Positions 1 to 10,365 of a stretch of 33,587 nucleotides of DNA are shown one piece after another. Under the pieces are notes generated by a model. The model had not been told where the DNA came from. It saw nothing but the letters and a program-made list of their open reading frames with translations, and did no database searches. The stretch comes from Yersinia rohdei ATCC 43380. Its GTDB lineage: Bacteria; Pseudomonadota; Gammaproteobacteria; Enterobacterales; Enterobacteriaceae. Position 1 is the first letter of the stretch; each line of letters starts with the position of its first letter. The translations under genes and the position numbers were made by a program. The stretch lies in assembly GCF_000173775.1 (NCBI RefSeq), contig NZ_ACCD01000038.1, positions 1 through 33,587 on the forward strand, given 5' to 3'.

Positions 1-532
1 TGGCAAATAGTACAGCCCGTTTTCAGGCGGCTGACCCATTCTGGTTCGAGGCGAAATACCCCGAAAGGGCCTCTGTTGGTTTAAAATAATGAGTGGCGTA
101 AGCCGTCAGAGTACCGATCGGCCAATCAGCCCCGGCTAACTCGGCGTTGATAATGTCGGTTTATCATCACACGCAAATTGCACAGCCAGTTTGAGCAGCG
201 TGGGTGCTGGCTTCGATGGTGTCAGATTCATTCACAGATAAATATGGTAGAAAAAAACGTTAGTAACGGTTTTTAATGCTGTTTACAACGGCCCATAGGG
301 CGAATGACAGGAAAGCTATTCGGACACTGCCGAACATACAATAAAGCCATGATGCCATGTCAAAGTGCGATTTTTTGTTATGTCTGGAAGATAAGTGAAT
401 AATAAATAACCTCCCGCTGTGTATTTCGTCGTCAATGTTGGATAGCAATCTGACCTTTGGCGCTGTATTTTTGCGCAGAGGGCTTTTTTATGTATTCACT
501 TAAAACAAAATACAATATGAGTATTATGATCG
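1..532. other. Non-coding stretch upstream of murB
   Basis: I find no credible gene here. A 62-codon reading frame on the minus strand (260-448) would need a TTG start, has no ribosome binding site and resembles nothing I know. The E. coli murB neighbour is the 5S end of rrnB, but no 5S-like sequence is visible. A small GC-rich hairpin (CCC-GAAA-GGG at 60-69, inside GAGGC 48-52 / GCCTC 69-73) and a degenerate repeat-like block at about 90-145 are the only structures noted. Confidence 0.5.
90..145. repeat. Degenerate intergenic repeat-like block
   Basis: This block shares an ordered set of short matches with 25033-25079: GCGTAAGC, then GAGT, then CAGCC with CCCCGGCT and AC-CGG. The spacing is similar in both. 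The resemblance suggests two diverged copies of a family of GC-rich intergenic repeats. The match is imperfect and judged by eye, so the family assignment is weak. Confidence 0.3.
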
Positions 533-536
533 GTTA

Positions 537-561
537 AACTAGCGCCAGAGCTAGTTATAAT
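537..561 (+). promoter_or_regulatory. Candidate murB promoter with dyad
   Basis: A consensus -10 box TATAAT lies at 556-561, only 14 bases before the murB ATG at 576, so a transcript from it would have a leader of only a few bases. A perfect 7-bp inverted repeat, AACTAGC (537-543) and GCTAGTT (550-556) with a 6-base spacer, abuts the -10 box and could be an operator. No good -35 box sits 16-18 bases upstream (GTTAAA is the nearest). The dyad is seen directly; its function is inferred. Confidence 0.4.
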
Positions 562-575
562 GAGTATCCAATGTC

Positions 576-1613
576 ATGTCGAATCAAGGTTCTCCGCTAA
601 AACACCTAAATACTTTCGCGCTATCAGCCTATGCGAGCAATGTAATCAGTGCCACTTCAGCTGAAGAGTTAATTAATGCATGGCGTGAGTCAGTCTCTAA
701 GCAACAACCTGTACTTTTGCTTGGAGAAGGCAGCAATGTACTGTTTATTGAAAATTACTCAGGAACAGTGTTACTTAATCGTATTAAGGGCATTACTTTT
801 ACTGAAGATGATACTGCTTGGCATCTACATGTTGGAGCAGGAGAGAATTGGCACCAGTTAGTCTGTTTTTCATTGAAAAATAACATGCCGGGCTTAGAGA
901 ACTTAGCACTGATCCCCGGATGTGTCGGCTCTGCACCCATCCAAAATATTGGTGCTTATGGTGTTGAACTGCAACAAGTCTGTGAATATGTTGACTTGCT
1001 TGATATGGCTAGCGGCCATGTCCAGAGACTTTCTGCGCAAGATTGCCAGTTCGGTTATCGTGACAGTATTTTTAAACATCGCTATGGAAATGGTTTTGCC
1101 ATCGTAGCCGTGGGCATCAAGTTAATAAAATCTTGGACTCCAACACTGGGCTATGGCGACTTAACTCGTATGGATCCGCTGACTGTCACAGCAGAAGATA
1201 TTTTCAATTCAGTTTGTGCTATGCGGCGAAGCAAATTACCTGATCCAGCGGTTACTGGTAATGCAGGTAGCTTCTTTAAAAACCCAGTTGTGGATGCACA
1301 CGTAGCCGAAGAGATTGTAAAACACTATCCCAATGCGCCGCATTATTCACAGCCTGATGGGTCAGTAAAGCTGGCTGCGGGTTGGTTAATTGATCAATGT
1401 GCGCTTAAGGGATATCAGATTGGTGGTGCGGCGGTGCATCGGCAACAAGCTTTGGTACTGATTAACCTGGCAGAGGCTACCGGGCAGGATGTCCTGGGCC
1501 TTGCTAGTTATATCCGCCAGCAGGTTGCAGAGAAATTTTCTATCTGGTTAGAGCCAGAGGTGCGTTTTATAGCATGTAATGGTGAAGTTAATGCTGTGGA
1601 GCATTTGTCGTGA
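576..1613 (+). CDS. murB: UDP-N-acetylenolpyruvoylglucosamine reductase MurB
   Basis: MurB is a cytoplasmic FAD enzyme that reduces enolpyruvyl-UDP-GlcNAc with NADPH to UDP-N-acetylmuramate, the second committed step of peptidoglycan precursor synthesis. The 345-residue protein is type I and close to E. coli MurB throughout. The FAD-binding GEGSNVLF is at 50-57, and [15 protein letters not shown] at 115-129. The catalytic residues by family alignment are Arg162 (in FGYRDS), Ser232 (in [10 protein letters not shown]) and Glu328 (in LEPEVRF), each three positions beyond the E. coli numbering because of a slightly longer N-terminus. An out-of-frame ATG sits at 571; the ATG at 576 is the in-frame start, with only a weak ribosome site (GAGT). 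The gene overlaps birA by 4 nt, which implies translational coupling. Confidence 0.97.
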   Translation: MSNQGSPLKHLNTFALSAYASNVISATSAEELINAWRESVSKQQPVLLLGEGSNVLFIENYSGTVLLNRIKGITFTEDDTAWHLHVGAGENWHQLVCFSLKNNMPGLENLALIPGCVGSAPIQNIGAYGVELQQVCEYVDLLDMASGHVQRLSAQDCQFGYRDSIFKHRYGNGFAIVAVGIKLIKSWTPTLGYGDLTRMDPLTVTAEDIFNSVCAMRRSKLPDPAVTGNAGSFFKNPVVDAHVAEEIVKHYPNAPHYSQPDGSVKLAAGWLIDQCALKGYQIGGAAVHRQQALVLINLAEATGQDVLGLASYIRQQVAEKFSIWLEPEVRFIACNGEVNAVEHLS

Positions 1614-2569
1614 AAGATATTAAAGTTCCCTTACGGTTAATCAGTATCCTCGCCGATGGCGCTTTCCACTCAGGCGAACAACTGGGGGAAATGTTGGGTA
1701 TGAGTCGCGCCGCGATTAATAAGCACATGCAGAGGATCAGAGAATGGGGACTGGATGTCTTTACTGTTCCTGGCAAGGGTTATAGCCTGCCGGCACCGAT
1801 TCAATTACTGGATGCAGATGTGATTTCCAGCTATTTACCTGAAGGTAATGTCAGGGTATTACCTGTAATAGATTCGACGAATCAATACCTGTTGGATCGC
1901 ATCAGCGAACTTCAATCTGGTGATGCCTGTGTTGCAGAATATCAGCATGCTGGCCGAGGGCGACGTGGGCGTCAGTGGATATCTCCTTTTGGTTCAAATC
2001 TCTATTTATCAATGTTTTGGCGCCTTGAACAAGGCCCGGCCGCCGCGATGGGGCTTAGTTTAGTCGTTGGTATAGTTATGGCTGAGGTGCTGCATAAACT
2101 GGGTGCTGAGCAGGTACGAGTTAAGTGGCCAAATGATTTGTACCTCAATGATAAGAAACTGGCTGGCATATTGGTTGAACTTACTGGAAAAACAGGTGAT
2201 GCGGCTCAGTTAGTGATTGGTGCGGGCATTAACCTGACCATGCGGGAGTCGACAACGAATGTTATTAATCAGGATTGGATTAATTTACAGGAAGCTGGCG
2301 TTATTATCGATCGTAATAAACTGACCGCAGCATTGTTATCTGAATTAAGGTTAGCCGTAGTTAAGTTCGAGAATGAGGGGTTGGCTGCCTTTATTTCTCG
2401 CTGGCGGGAAATTGATAATTATCTTGATCGTCCTGTAAAATTAATTATTGGAAACCAAGAGATATTTGGAATAGCTCGAGGTATTGATCAACAAGGCGCA
2501 TTATTGTTGGAGCAAGACGGTATCGTAAAACCTTATATTGGTGGTGAGATATCGCTTCGTGGGGTTTAA
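1610..2569 (+). CDS. birA: Biotin operon repressor / biotin-protein ligase BirA
   Basis: BirA is bifunctional. It forms biotinyl-5'-AMP, transfers biotin to the acetyl-CoA carboxylase carrier protein, and as the adenylate-bound dimer represses the bio operon. The 319-residue protein has an N-terminal winged helix (about 1-60; recognition helix [13 protein letters not shown] at 31-43). The ligase domain has the biotin-AMP loop GRGRRGR at 115-121, KWPNDL at 172-177 and catalytic Lys183. A C-terminal SH3-like domain starts near residue 272. Translation starts at a GTG (1610-1612) overlapping the murB stop, so the two are a coupled pair, the same arrangement as in E. coli. Nothing in the sequence looks disrupted. 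Confidence 0.97.
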   Translation: MKDIKVPLRLISILADGAFHSGEQLGEMLGMSRAAINKHMQRIREWGLDVFTVPGKGYSLPAPIQLLDADVISSYLPEGNVRVLPVIDSTNQYLLDRISELQSGDACVAEYQHAGRGRRGRQWISPFGSNLYLSMFWRLEQGPAAAMGLSLVVGIVMAEVLHKLGAEQVRVKWPNDLYLNDKKLAGILVELTGKTGDAAQLVIGAGINLTMRESTTNVINQDWINLQEAGVIIDRNKLTAALLSELRLAVVKFENEGLAAFISRWREIDNYLDRPVKLIIGNQEIFGIARGIDQQGALLLEQDGIVKPYIGGEISLRGV

Positions 2570-2580
2570 TTAAAAATTTA

Positions 2581-2604
2581 AGCGGGCAGTGATAACTACC
2601 CGCT
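2581..2604. terminator. Bidirectional terminator between birA and coaA
   Basis: The arms AGCGGGCAGT (2581-2590) and ACTACCCGCT (2595-2604) form a 10-bp stem with one mismatch and a GATA loop. The sequence is T-rich downstream and A-rich upstream, so it can act on both strands. It lies exactly between the convergent birA and coaA stop codons. Confidence 0.8.
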
Positions 2605-2609
2605 ATTTG

Positions 2610-3560
2610 TTATTTTCTTAGCCGCACACTCTCAACTGCATGATTGGCACTTTTTGTCATTATCAAACTTGCTCTTTCACGAGTTGGTAATATATTCTGC
2701 TTTAAATTCAGCCCATTAATCTCTTTCCATAATTGGGTTGCTATCTTGATTGCTTCTGTTTCAGGCAACTTAGCATAGTTATGGAAGTAAGAATCTGGAT
2801 TAGAAAATGCCCCTTGTCGAAACTTGAGGAACCGATTGATATACCAACTTTGGAGCAGGTCTTCAGGTGCATCGACATATATAGAGAAGTCTACAAAGTC
2901 AGAAACAAATACATGGTGAGGATCATGTGGATAATCCATCCCGCTCTGTAATACATTTAATCCTTCTAATATAAGGATGTCCGGCTGGTTAATTATTTTA
3001 TTACCATCTGGAACAATGTCATATATTAAATGGGAATAAACAGGTGCAGTAACATGGTTAGCCCCTGATTTTACCTCTGAGACAAACTTCACCAAGCTAT
3101 GCATATCATAGGATTGTGGAAATCCTTTTTTCTTCATCAGCCCGCGCTCATTAAGCACTTTGTTGGGATAAAGAAAACCATCTGTAGTAATCAGCTCTAC
3201 TTTGCGGTGTTCCGGCCAGCTACTTAGTAAGGCTTGTAGCAAACGTGCGGTAGTGCTTTTCCCTACAGCAACACTGCCTGCAATGCCGATAACATAAGGA
3301 ATACGCTGCCCATCAGTGCCGAGGAATTGCTCCAGAACTGCCTGGCGACGCAAATTAGAACTGATATAAAAATTAAGTAGACGTGAAAGTGGCAAATAAA
3401 TTTGTGCCACTTCATCTAATGAAAGGTCTTCGTTAATCCCTTTAAGTTTAACGATTTCTTCTTCTGTCAGTGTCAATGGTACAGAGTTGCGTAAAGCAGC
3501 CCACTGAGTACGATCGAACTGTAGATAAGGCGTCGCTAAAGATTGATCTCTTTTTATCAT
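2610..3560 (-). CDS. coaA: Pantothenate kinase CoaA (type I)
   Basis: CoaA phosphorylates pantothenate to 4'-phosphopantothenate, the rate-setting and CoA-feedback-inhibited first step of CoA synthesis. The 316-residue protein matches bacterial type I PanK in length and order. The Walker A motif GSVAVGKS is at 95-102 (Lys101). It is followed by the TTDGFL strand, the PVYSHLIYD segment and [11 protein letters not shown] (Walker-B-like). The gene is monocistronic: it converges with birA across a shared terminator and has its own leader of about 75 nt. The ATG at 3558-3560 is the natural start, since [17 protein letters not shown] aligns with the E. coli N-terminus. Confidence 0.97.
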   Translation of the reverse strand: MIKRDQSLATPYLQFDRTQWAALRNSVPLTLTEEEIVKLKGINEDLSLDEVAQIYLPLSRLLNFYISSNLRRQAVLEQFLGTDGQRIPYVIGIAGSVAVGKSTTARLLQALLSSWPEHRKVELITTDGFLYPNKVLNERGLMKKKGFPQSYDMHSLVKFVSEVKSGANHVTAPVYSHLIYDIVPDGNKIINQPDILILEGLNVLQSGMDYPHDPHHVFVSDFVDFSIYVDAPEDLLQSWYINRFLKFRQGAFSNPDSYFHNYAKLPETEAIKIATQLWKEINGLNLKQNILPTRERASLIMTKSANHAVESVRLRK

Positions 3561-3624
3561 AAGCCAAATTCTGCCTGTTAACGCAGGTTGGGAAAGGCGC
3601 TGGACGCCAACTCCAGATAAGAAA

Positions 3625-3649
3625 CAAGCTGCATATTATAGGCAGCTTG
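3625..3649 (-). promoter_or_regulatory. Hairpin with a TATAAT in its loop, upstream of coaA
   Basis: A perfect 8-bp inverted repeat, CAAGCTGC (3625-3632) and GCAGCTTG (3642-3649), encloses a 9-base loop. Read on the minus strand, the loop contains a consensus -10 hexamer TATAAT (3635-3640) about 75 bases upstream of the coaA start. The hairpin is also followed on the minus strand by TTTCTT, so it could be the terminator of the upstream acetyltransferase gene. No clear -35 box is present (TCTACG at 17 bases). Both readings fit; the symmetric sequence itself is certain. Confidence 0.5.
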
Positions 3650-3769
3650 CTTTTTGGCGTAGACATTTTTGTACTTAGTGAGTGATTTCTTTGATGTGCG
3701 TTGCCATTCCAGCTAATTAAGACGGCCTACGGCGAGCCCTGGAATTCTTTCTCAAGGTAACTCTCGTCA

Positions 3770-4321
3770 CTAACTGGCAATTTCAGTATGTTTTTGATGT
3801 ACAGAGAATAAACGTTTGAAATAAATTGCTGTTGGGTGATAGCTGCCGTCAGGAGTACAAGCATAATCGGGAATTTCTCCCATGCGATAATAGCCCTGTG
3901 TCCGGTAAAAAGACTCGGCGGGAGAACCTGCCTGAGTATCGAGATACAGCAAACCTCGACGAAGTTGTATGGCAGTATTCTCCAGAGCAATAATTAATTT
4001 ATGCCCAATCCCGCTGCGGCGGCACCGGCTATGCACTAGTAATTTCTGCACTTCAGCTCGATTTAAACCATTTGGTTTCTGGCAAAGCTCTAATTGGATG
4101 GTACCGACGATACCTGTGTCATCTCGTGCTATCCATAGCAATAATGTATTTTTTGCGATGGCTGAACCTAGCTTATGGAAATAACTCTCGGCCTCTTCTT
4201 GTGAGAGATTTCGAGTGTTAAAACCTATAGATGCACCATGGGATACAGCATCAGTCAATAAAATTGCCAGCTCACTCCGATATATAGGTAACGTTGCCGC
4301 ATTAAGTAAAACTATCTTCAT
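3770..4321 (-). CDS. GNAT-family N-acetyltransferase
   Basis: This 183-residue protein is a single GNAT domain that should transfer an acetyl group from acetyl-CoA to an amine; the substrate cannot be told from sequence. The acetyl-CoA-binding motif A is clear: strand VQKLLVH (91-97) followed by the pyrophosphate loop RRSGIG (101-106). Motif B LYLDTQAGSPAESFYRTQGYYRMG (125-148) is also typical, with the conserved Tyr in FYRTQGY. The ATG at 4319-4321 is supported by an AGGAG ribosome site with 8-base spacing. It stands alone between coaA and the tRNA cluster. It is not part of the E. coli K-12 order here, so it is probably lineage-specific. A toxin-type GNAT is unlikely because there is no partner gene. 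Confidence 0.85.
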   Translation of the reverse strand: MKIVLLNAATLPIYRSELAILLTDAVSHGASIGFNTRNLSQEEAESYFHKLGSAIAKNTLLLWIARDDTGIVGTIQLELCQKPNGLNRAEVQKLLVHSRCRRSGIGHKLIIALENTAIQLRRGLLYLDTQAGSPAESFYRTQGYYRMGEIPDYACTPDGSYHPTAIYFKRLFSVHQKHTEIAS

Positions 4322-4334
4322 GATAAAACTCCTC

Positions 4335-4382
4335 TCCAGTCACTGGACTGCACATATACTTACCAAGCAATAAGTAAGCCAA
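4335..4382 (-). promoter_or_regulatory. Candidate promoter and dyad for the GNAT gene
   Basis: On the minus strand, TTGGCT (4377-4382) and TATATG (4353-4358) are separated by 18 bases, each matching 4 of 6 consensus positions. Between this and the start codon lies an almost palindromic site, TCCAGT-C-ACTGGA (4335-4347), which could be an operator. Inferred only from sequence. Confidence 0.35.
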
Positions 4383-4663
4383 TGATGTAACCGTGTCGCT
4401 ATATGTGCCGGGATGATAAGTTTTTTGCCAATATGCACTGTCTTGGAGGAATTTCACTATTTTGGGGCAGAACACTGAATTAATTTTCAGCCAATGAGCA
4501 ATAAGTTTGTGCGGCAATGCGACATAGACCGGTTTTTGGGATGACTTTCATCTGTAAAGTTAGTTAGAATAACAGCGGTGCTGGATGCTAATTAAGCTAA
4601 TCATGGTTAATAATGCGTCTGACTTTTAAAAAGTGGCTGTTTTATGAGCGAAAGGTCAAGATA

Positions 4664-4712
4664 AGCAATTTTTTTGTTGCATCATCGGCCCACTCTACCT
4701 AGAATGCGCTGC
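4664..4712 (+). promoter_or_regulatory. Stringent-type promoter of the tRNA-tufB operon
   Basis: The -35 box TTGCAT (4677-4682), a 17-base spacer and the -10 box TAGAAT (4700-4705) are followed by a GC-rich discriminator GCGCTGC, the hallmark of stable-RNA promoters controlled by ppGpp. An A/T tract (4667-4676) directly before the -35 box could be an UP element. Predicted transcription start is near 4712, eight bases before tRNA-Thr. The 4383-4663 region upstream holds no gene that I can support and may include Fis sites. Confidence 0.8.
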
Positions 4713-4719
4713 ACTTGAT

Positions 4720-4795
<76 letters not shown>

Positions 4796-4812
4796 TTCAA
4801 GTATAAAAATTA

Positions 4813-4897
<85 letters not shown>

Positions 4898-4904
4898 TAT
4901 TTAA

Positions 4905-4973
4905 CCTTGAGTCTCAGGGTGATTCAGAAGATCGAACCCCCAATACACACTCAAGGCGAGAACTAGGTTCTCG
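4905..4973 (+). other. Structured spacer between tyrU and glyT
   Basis: CCTTGAGT (4905-4912) is perfectly complementary to ACTCAAGG (4949-4956). This is followed directly by a tight hairpin, CGAGAAC-TAG-GTTCTCG (4957-4973). The 148-base spacer is therefore likely folded in the primary transcript and may guide tRNA-precursor processing. Confidence 0.55.
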
Positions 4974-5045
4974 ATGAAGAGTGAAGTGGCCAAGCCCTTC
5001 CTTTCAAGTTTCTGCAGATTAAGTCAGGTAGCCGAGTTCTAAGAT

Positions 5046-5120
<75 letters not shown>

Positions 5121-5126
5121 AGATGT

Positions 5127-5202
5127 GCTGATATAGCTCAGTTGGTAGAGCGCACCCTTGGTAAGGGTGAGGTCGGCAGTTCGAATCTGCCTATCAGCAC
5201 CA
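5127..5202 (+). tRNA. thrT: tRNA-Thr (anticodon GGT)
   Basis: A 76-base cloverleaf with acceptor GCTGATA/TATCAGC, encoded ACCA and anticodon GGT at 5160-5162. It is only six bases after glyT. The 108-base stretch from here to tufB is a leader with a small hairpin (GTGGT-GAA-ACCAC, 5271-5283). Confidence 0.97.
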
Positions 5203-5277
5203 TTTCTCATTCTCTCGTCCCCTGATTTTCTTTCTGTGTTATGGATTCATCAAGCATGCGCTTGGTTGATGTGGTGA

Positions 5278-6495
<1,218 letters not shown>

Positions 6496-6515
6496 GATTT
6501 GACGCGACATGCGAT

Positions 6516-6542
6516 AAAAGGGCATCATTTGATGCCCTTTTT
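6516..6542 (+). terminator. Rho-independent terminator of tufB
   Basis: AAAGGGCATC (6517-6526) and GATGCCCTTT (6531-6540) form a perfect 10-bp stem with an ATTT loop and a downstream T run. It lies 20 bases after the tufB stop. Confidence 0.9.
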
Positions 6543-6676
6543 CTACGTTGTCATACTAGAACCTATCTCATCAGTGGTTTTTTCATCATAATTATTGGTG
6601 AGATGGGCTCTGGAAGTACGGCGAATAGTGCTGAGTGGTGCCGATTAGAGCGTTTCTAGAGCATCCTTCGGCTTGG

Positions 6677-6699
6677 TTTGCTTTGCGGTGCGAAGCAAA
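6677..6699 (+). other. Hairpin in the secE leader
   Basis: TTTGCTTTGC (6677-6686) pairs with GCGAAGCAAA (6690-6699) through ten base pairs, one of them T-G, with a 3-base GGT loop. GTTGTTTGTT follows. It lies 35 bases before the secE start, so it could be a weak attenuator or a leader structure of secE-nusG. The secE promoter was not identified with confidence in 6543-6676. Confidence 0.5.
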
Positions 6700-6734
6700 G
6701 TTGTTTGTTCTGAATCATAGTGACAGGTTGGTTT

Positions 6735-7118
6735 ATGAGTGCGAATACCGAGGCTCCAGGGAGCGGACGCGGCCTGGAAACGGCTAAATGGCTAATTGTT
6801 GCTGTACTTTTAGTTACAGCTATTGTTGGCAATTATTATTACCGTGATTTCAGCTTGCCGCTGCGCGCGTTGGCAGTTGTAGTAATTATCGCTGTTGCCG
6901 GTGCTGTTGCATTGATGACGGCAAAAGGCAAAGCCACTGTAGCGTTTGCTCGTGAAGCTCGCACGGAAGTGCGTAAAGTGATTTGGCCTACCCGTCAGGA
7001 AACTCTGCACACAACGTTAATCGTTGCTGCGGTAACTGCTGTAATGTCACTGATTCTATGGGGGCTAGATGGTATTCTAGTCCGCTTGGTATCATTTATT
7101 ACTGGCCTGAGGTTCTAA
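6735..7118 (+). CDS. secE: Protein translocase subunit SecE
   Basis: SecE is the clamp subunit of the SecYEG channel in the inner membrane. The 127-residue protein has three hydrophobic segments as in enterobacteria (about 19-37, 45-63 and 95-113). The conserved cytoplasmic amphipathic helix and hinge, [21 protein letters not shown], precede the last one. An in-frame GTG five codons earlier (6720) is less likely, because [15 protein letters not shown] matches the E. coli start and an AGG ribosome site lies just upstream of the ATG. It is followed one base later by nusG, in the usual secE-nusG operon. Confidence 0.96.
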   Translation: MSANTEAPGSGRGLETAKWLIVAVLLVTAIVGNYYYRDFSLPLRALAVVVIIAVAGAVALMTAKGKATVAFAREARTEVRKVIWPTRQETLHTTLIVAAVTAVMSLILWGLDGILVRLVSFITGLRF

Positions 7119-7119
7119 G

Positions 7120-7665
7120 ATGTCTGAAGCACCCAAAAAGCGTTGGTACGTCGTTCAGGCGTTTTCCGGTTTTGAAGGCCGCGTAGCTCAGTCGCTGCGT
7201 GAGCACATCAAGTTACATGACATGGAAGAGCTATTTGGCGAAGTCATGGTTCCAACGGAAGAAGTCGTCGAAATTCGCGGCGGTCAACGTCGTAAAAGTG
7301 AACGTAAATTCTTCCCAGGCTATGTACTGGTACAGATGGTGATGAACGATGCCAGCTGGCACTTAGTGCGTAGCGTTCCACGTGTAATGGGCTTTATCGG
7401 TGGTACATCCGATCGCCCGGCACCAATCAGTGATAAAGAAGTTGATGCGATAATGAATCGTCTTCAGCAAGTGGGTGATAAACCACGTCCTAAAACACTG
7501 TTTGAACCAGGTGAACTGGTACGTGTTAGTGATGGTCCATTTGCAGACTTCAACGGTGTTGTCGAAGAAGTGGATTACGAGAAGAGCCGTTTGAAAGTCT
7601 CTGTTTCCATCTTTGGTCGTGCAACTCCGGTCGAATTGGATTTCAGTCAGGTAGAAAAAGGCTGA
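7120..7665 (+). CDS. nusG: Transcription termination/antitermination factor NusG
   Basis: NusG binds the RNA polymerase clamp through its NGN domain and links it to Rho or to ribosomal S10 through its KOW domain. The 181 residues align end to end with E. coli NusG. The NGN domain covers about 1-115 and contains the [10 protein letters not shown] strand. The KOW domain covers about 125-181 and begins [19 protein letters not shown]. It starts one base after the secE stop, and a strong terminator follows, so secE-nusG ends here. Confidence 0.97.
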   Translation: MSEAPKKRWYVVQAFSGFEGRVAQSLREHIKLHDMEELFGEVMVPTEEVVEIRGGQRRKSERKFFPGYVLVQMVMNDASWHLVRSVPRVMGFIGGTSDRPAPISDKEVDAIMNRLQQVGDKPRPKTLFEPGELVRVSDGPFADFNGVVEEVDYEKSRLKVSVSIFGRATPVELDFSQVEKG

Positions 7666-7704
7666 TTCATTTTTCACCATTGGTTGAAATTTGAGTCTTG
7701 TCTT

Positions 7705-7740
7705 AGGCGCGAAATTACAATATAATTTCGCGCCTTTTGT
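7705..7740 (+). terminator. Strong terminator after nusG
   Basis: AGGCGCGAAATTA (7705-7717) and TAATTTCGCGCCT (7723-7735) form a perfect 13-bp stem with a CAATA loop. TTTTGTTTTT follows. It insulates secE-nusG from the L11 operon. Confidence 0.93.
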
Positions 7741-7757
7741 TTTTAAATGTCTTGCTT

Positions 7758-7786
7758 TTGTCATCCGTGGCAACTTATTTCATAGT
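7758..7786 (+). promoter_or_regulatory. Candidate rplKA (L11) promoter
   Basis: TTGTCA (7758-7763, 5 of 6 consensus positions) and CATAGT (7781-7786, 4 of 6) have a 17-base spacer. The site lies after the nusG terminator and about 70 bases before rplK, where the L11 promoter is expected. No better pair is visible. Confidence 0.55.
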
Positions 7787-7808
7787 AAATAATAGCGAGA
7801 CAAAACAC

Positions 7809-7839
7809 GGGGAGCCTCGAACGCGAGGCGATACTACCC
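7809..7839 (+). promoter_or_regulatory. L1-binding autoregulatory site in the rplK leader
   Basis: The leader folds as a GCCTCG (7814-7819) / CGAGGC (7824-7829) stem. An asymmetric internal loop (GA on one side, GATACTA on the other) separates it from a GGG (7809-7811) / CCC (7837-7839) stem. This is the form of the L1-recognition element that mimics the 23S rRNA L1 site. L1, encoded by rplA, is known to bind it and shut off translation of both genes. The fold is seen; the binding follows from family knowledge. Confidence 0.75.
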
Positions 7840-7857
7840 AAATCGAGGAAATCGTAA

Positions 7858-8286
<429 letters not shown>

Positions 8287-8289
8287 TAA

Positions 8290-8994
<705 letters not shown>

Positions 8995-9014
8995 TCACTA
9001 ATTGCTTTTATCGC

Positions 9015-9043
9015 TTTACGTGGGCGTAAGGTTTGTCTAGAAT
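9015..9043 (+). promoter_or_regulatory. rplJ (L10) promoter with a dyad across its -10 region
   Basis: TTTACG (9015-9020), a 17-base spacer and TAGAAT (9038-9043) give a good sigma-70 promoter at the position of the main E. coli L10 promoter. A perfect 10-bp inverted repeat, TGGGCGTAAG (9021-9030) and CTTACGCCCA (9044-9053), brackets the -10 box. Confidence 0.78.
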
Positions 9044-9121
9044 CTTACGCCCATGCTTCTGTTGATGATGTTTTTGTTTTTAACAAATGTTCCATCAACA
9101 GAGAAACAGAATTTTTCGGTT

Positions 9122-9211
9122 GGAGCTTGGCCTTATCCAAGCCTCCGTCCAAGACCGCAGGTGTGTTTAGAACATTTATGTTGTAAAACACTTAATTTCC
9201 TGCGTAGACGG
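9122..9211 (+). promoter_or_regulatory. L10 leader RNA (L10-L7/L12 autoregulation)
   Basis: The leader of rplJ contains the conserved hairpin GGAGCTTGG (9122-9130) / CCAAGCCTCC (9137-9146). It also contains the long-range stem CCGTC (9145-9149) / GACGG (9207-9211), stacked on CGCAGG (9156-9161) / CCTGCG (9199-9204). The offset bases between the two stems form a kink-turn-like internal loop. This corresponds to the L10(L12)4 binding site of E. coli and mimics the 23S rRNA L10 site. The remaining 9212-9359 is leader with a long T run at 9230-9237 and no gene. Confidence 0.8.
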
Positions 9212-9359
9212 TGACAGAACCTGAAGACATTTTTTTTAAAATACTCTTTGCCGGATTCTGCTCACCGTGTTTCAACGCCCGCTCATTACAATTTAGTAAT
9301 GTTTTGGGTGACGTGAGTTCCGGGGAATTAATCCCCGGTTAATCCAGGAGCAAGAACTA

Positions 9360-9863
9360 ATGGCACTAAATCTTCAAGGCAAACAAGCGATTGTTGCTGA
9401 AGTTAAAGAAGTAGCCAAAGGTGCGCTGTCTGCGGTTGTTGCGGATTCTCGTGGCGTTACCGTGGATAAAATGACTGAACTGCGTAAAGCAGGTCGTGAA
9501 GCTGGCGTTCATATGCAAGTTGTTCGTAACACCTTGCTGCGTCGCATTGTTGAAGGCACTCCATTCGAATGCCTGAAAGACACGTTTGTTGGTCCAACCT
9601 TGATTGCATTCTCTTCAGAACACCCGGGCGCAGCTGCTCGTCTGTTCAAAGCATTTGCTAAAGATAATGCAAAATTCGAGGTTAAAGCAGCAGCCTTTGA
9701 AGGCGAGTTAATCCCTGCGGCTCAGATCGACCGCCTGGCAACTCTGCCGACCTACGAAGAAGCAATCGCACGTCTGATGGGAACCATGAAAGAAGCCGCT
9801 GCTGGCAAATTGGTTCGTACATTGGCTGCGCTGCGTGATCAGAAAGAAGCTGAAGCGGCTTAA
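9360..9863 (+). CDS. rplJ: 50S ribosomal protein L10
   Basis: L10 anchors the L7/L12 dimers on the ribosomal stalk and, as the L10-L12 complex, represses its own translation. The 167 residues compare with 165 in E. coli. The N-terminal rRNA-binding domain contains [18 protein letters not shown] and VRNTLLRRI. The C-terminal helix [22 protein letters not shown] is where L12 dimers dock. A CCAGGAGC ribosome site lies just before the ATG. rplL follows after 69 bases. Confidence 0.97.
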   Translation: MALNLQGKQAIVAEVKEVAKGALSAVVADSRGVTVDKMTELRKAGREAGVHMQVVRNTLLRRIVEGTPFECLKDTFVGPTLIAFSSEHPGAAARLFKAFAKDNAKFEVKAAAFEGELIPAAQIDRLATLPTYEEAIARLMGTMKEAAAGKLVRTLAALRDQKEAEAA

Positions 9864-9932
9864 TCGCCCTCTGTTTTTTCCGACACTGCTTTTTACCGTA
9901 TAAACTATTTCTGTATTTTAGGAACACTTGTT

Positions 9933-10301
9933 ATGTCAACTATCACTAAAGACCAAATTCTTGAAGGCGTTGCAGCTCTGTCTGTAATGGAAATCGTTGA
10001 ACTGATCTCTGCTATGGAAGAGAAATTCGGCGTTTCAGCTGCTGCTGTTGCTGCAGGTCCTGCTGCTGCTGCTGAAGCTGCAGAAGAGCAAACTGAATTC
10101 AACGTTGTTCTGGCTTCATTCGGCGAGAACAAAGTTGCAGTAATCAAAGCTGTTCGCGGCGCAACTGGCCTGGGCTTGAAAGAAGCTAAAGACCTGGTTG
10201 AATCTGCACCTGCAGTTCTGAAAGAAGGCGTGAACAAAGACGAAGCTGATTCTCTGAAAAAATCTCTGGAAGAAGCTGGTGCTTCTGTTGAGATCAAGTA
10301 A
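9933..10301 (+). CDS. rplL: 50S ribosomal protein L7/L12
   Basis: L7/L12 is the multicopy stalk protein that recruits and activates translational GTPases. The 122 residues comprise an N-terminal dimerisation domain (about 1-32), an Ala-rich hinge ([17 protein letters not shown], about 36-55) and the C-terminal factor-binding domain with the [23 protein letters not shown] helices. An AGGAACAC ribosome site precedes the ATG. The gene is highly codon-biased, as expected for its abundance. It is cotranscribed with rplJ and followed by the attenuator that lowers rpoBC expression. Confidence 0.97.
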   Translation: MSTITKDQILEGVAALSVMEIVELISAMEEKFGVSAAAVAAGPAAAAEAAEEQTEFNVVLASFGENKVAVIKAVRGATGLGLKEAKDLVESAPAVLKEGVNKDEADSLKKSLEEAGASVEIK

Positions 10302-10325
10302 GTTAAGCTTTGAGTTTGCAGCCTA

Positions 10326-10365
10326 ACTTATAGGCTGATGGCTGGACTTATAGGCTGATGGCTGG
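10326..10365 (+). repeat. Perfect 20-bp tandem duplication before the attenuator
   Basis: Bases 10326-10345 are repeated exactly at 10346-10365. Each copy contains GGCTGATG (10333-10340 and 10353-10360), the exact complement of CATCAGCC (10377-10384) in the 3' arm of the attenuator hairpin. From memory the E. coli spacer has a single such segment, so this looks like a local duplication by slippage. Confidence 0.9.

Noticed and set aside
260..448. 62-codon minus-strand reading frame upstream of murB
   Set aside because: It needs a TTG start, has no ribosome site, and shows no family resemblance.
3727..3990. 87-codon minus-strand frame
   Set aside because: It is an alternate frame of the GNAT gene and its 3' flank.
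4302..4517. 71-codon minus-strand frame overlapping the GNAT start
   Set aside because: It overlaps the GNAT promoter and start, and has no recognisable domain or ribosome site.
10046..10090. GCT-rich tract in rplL as a microsatellite
   Set aside because: It encodes the normal Ala-rich hinge of L7/L12.
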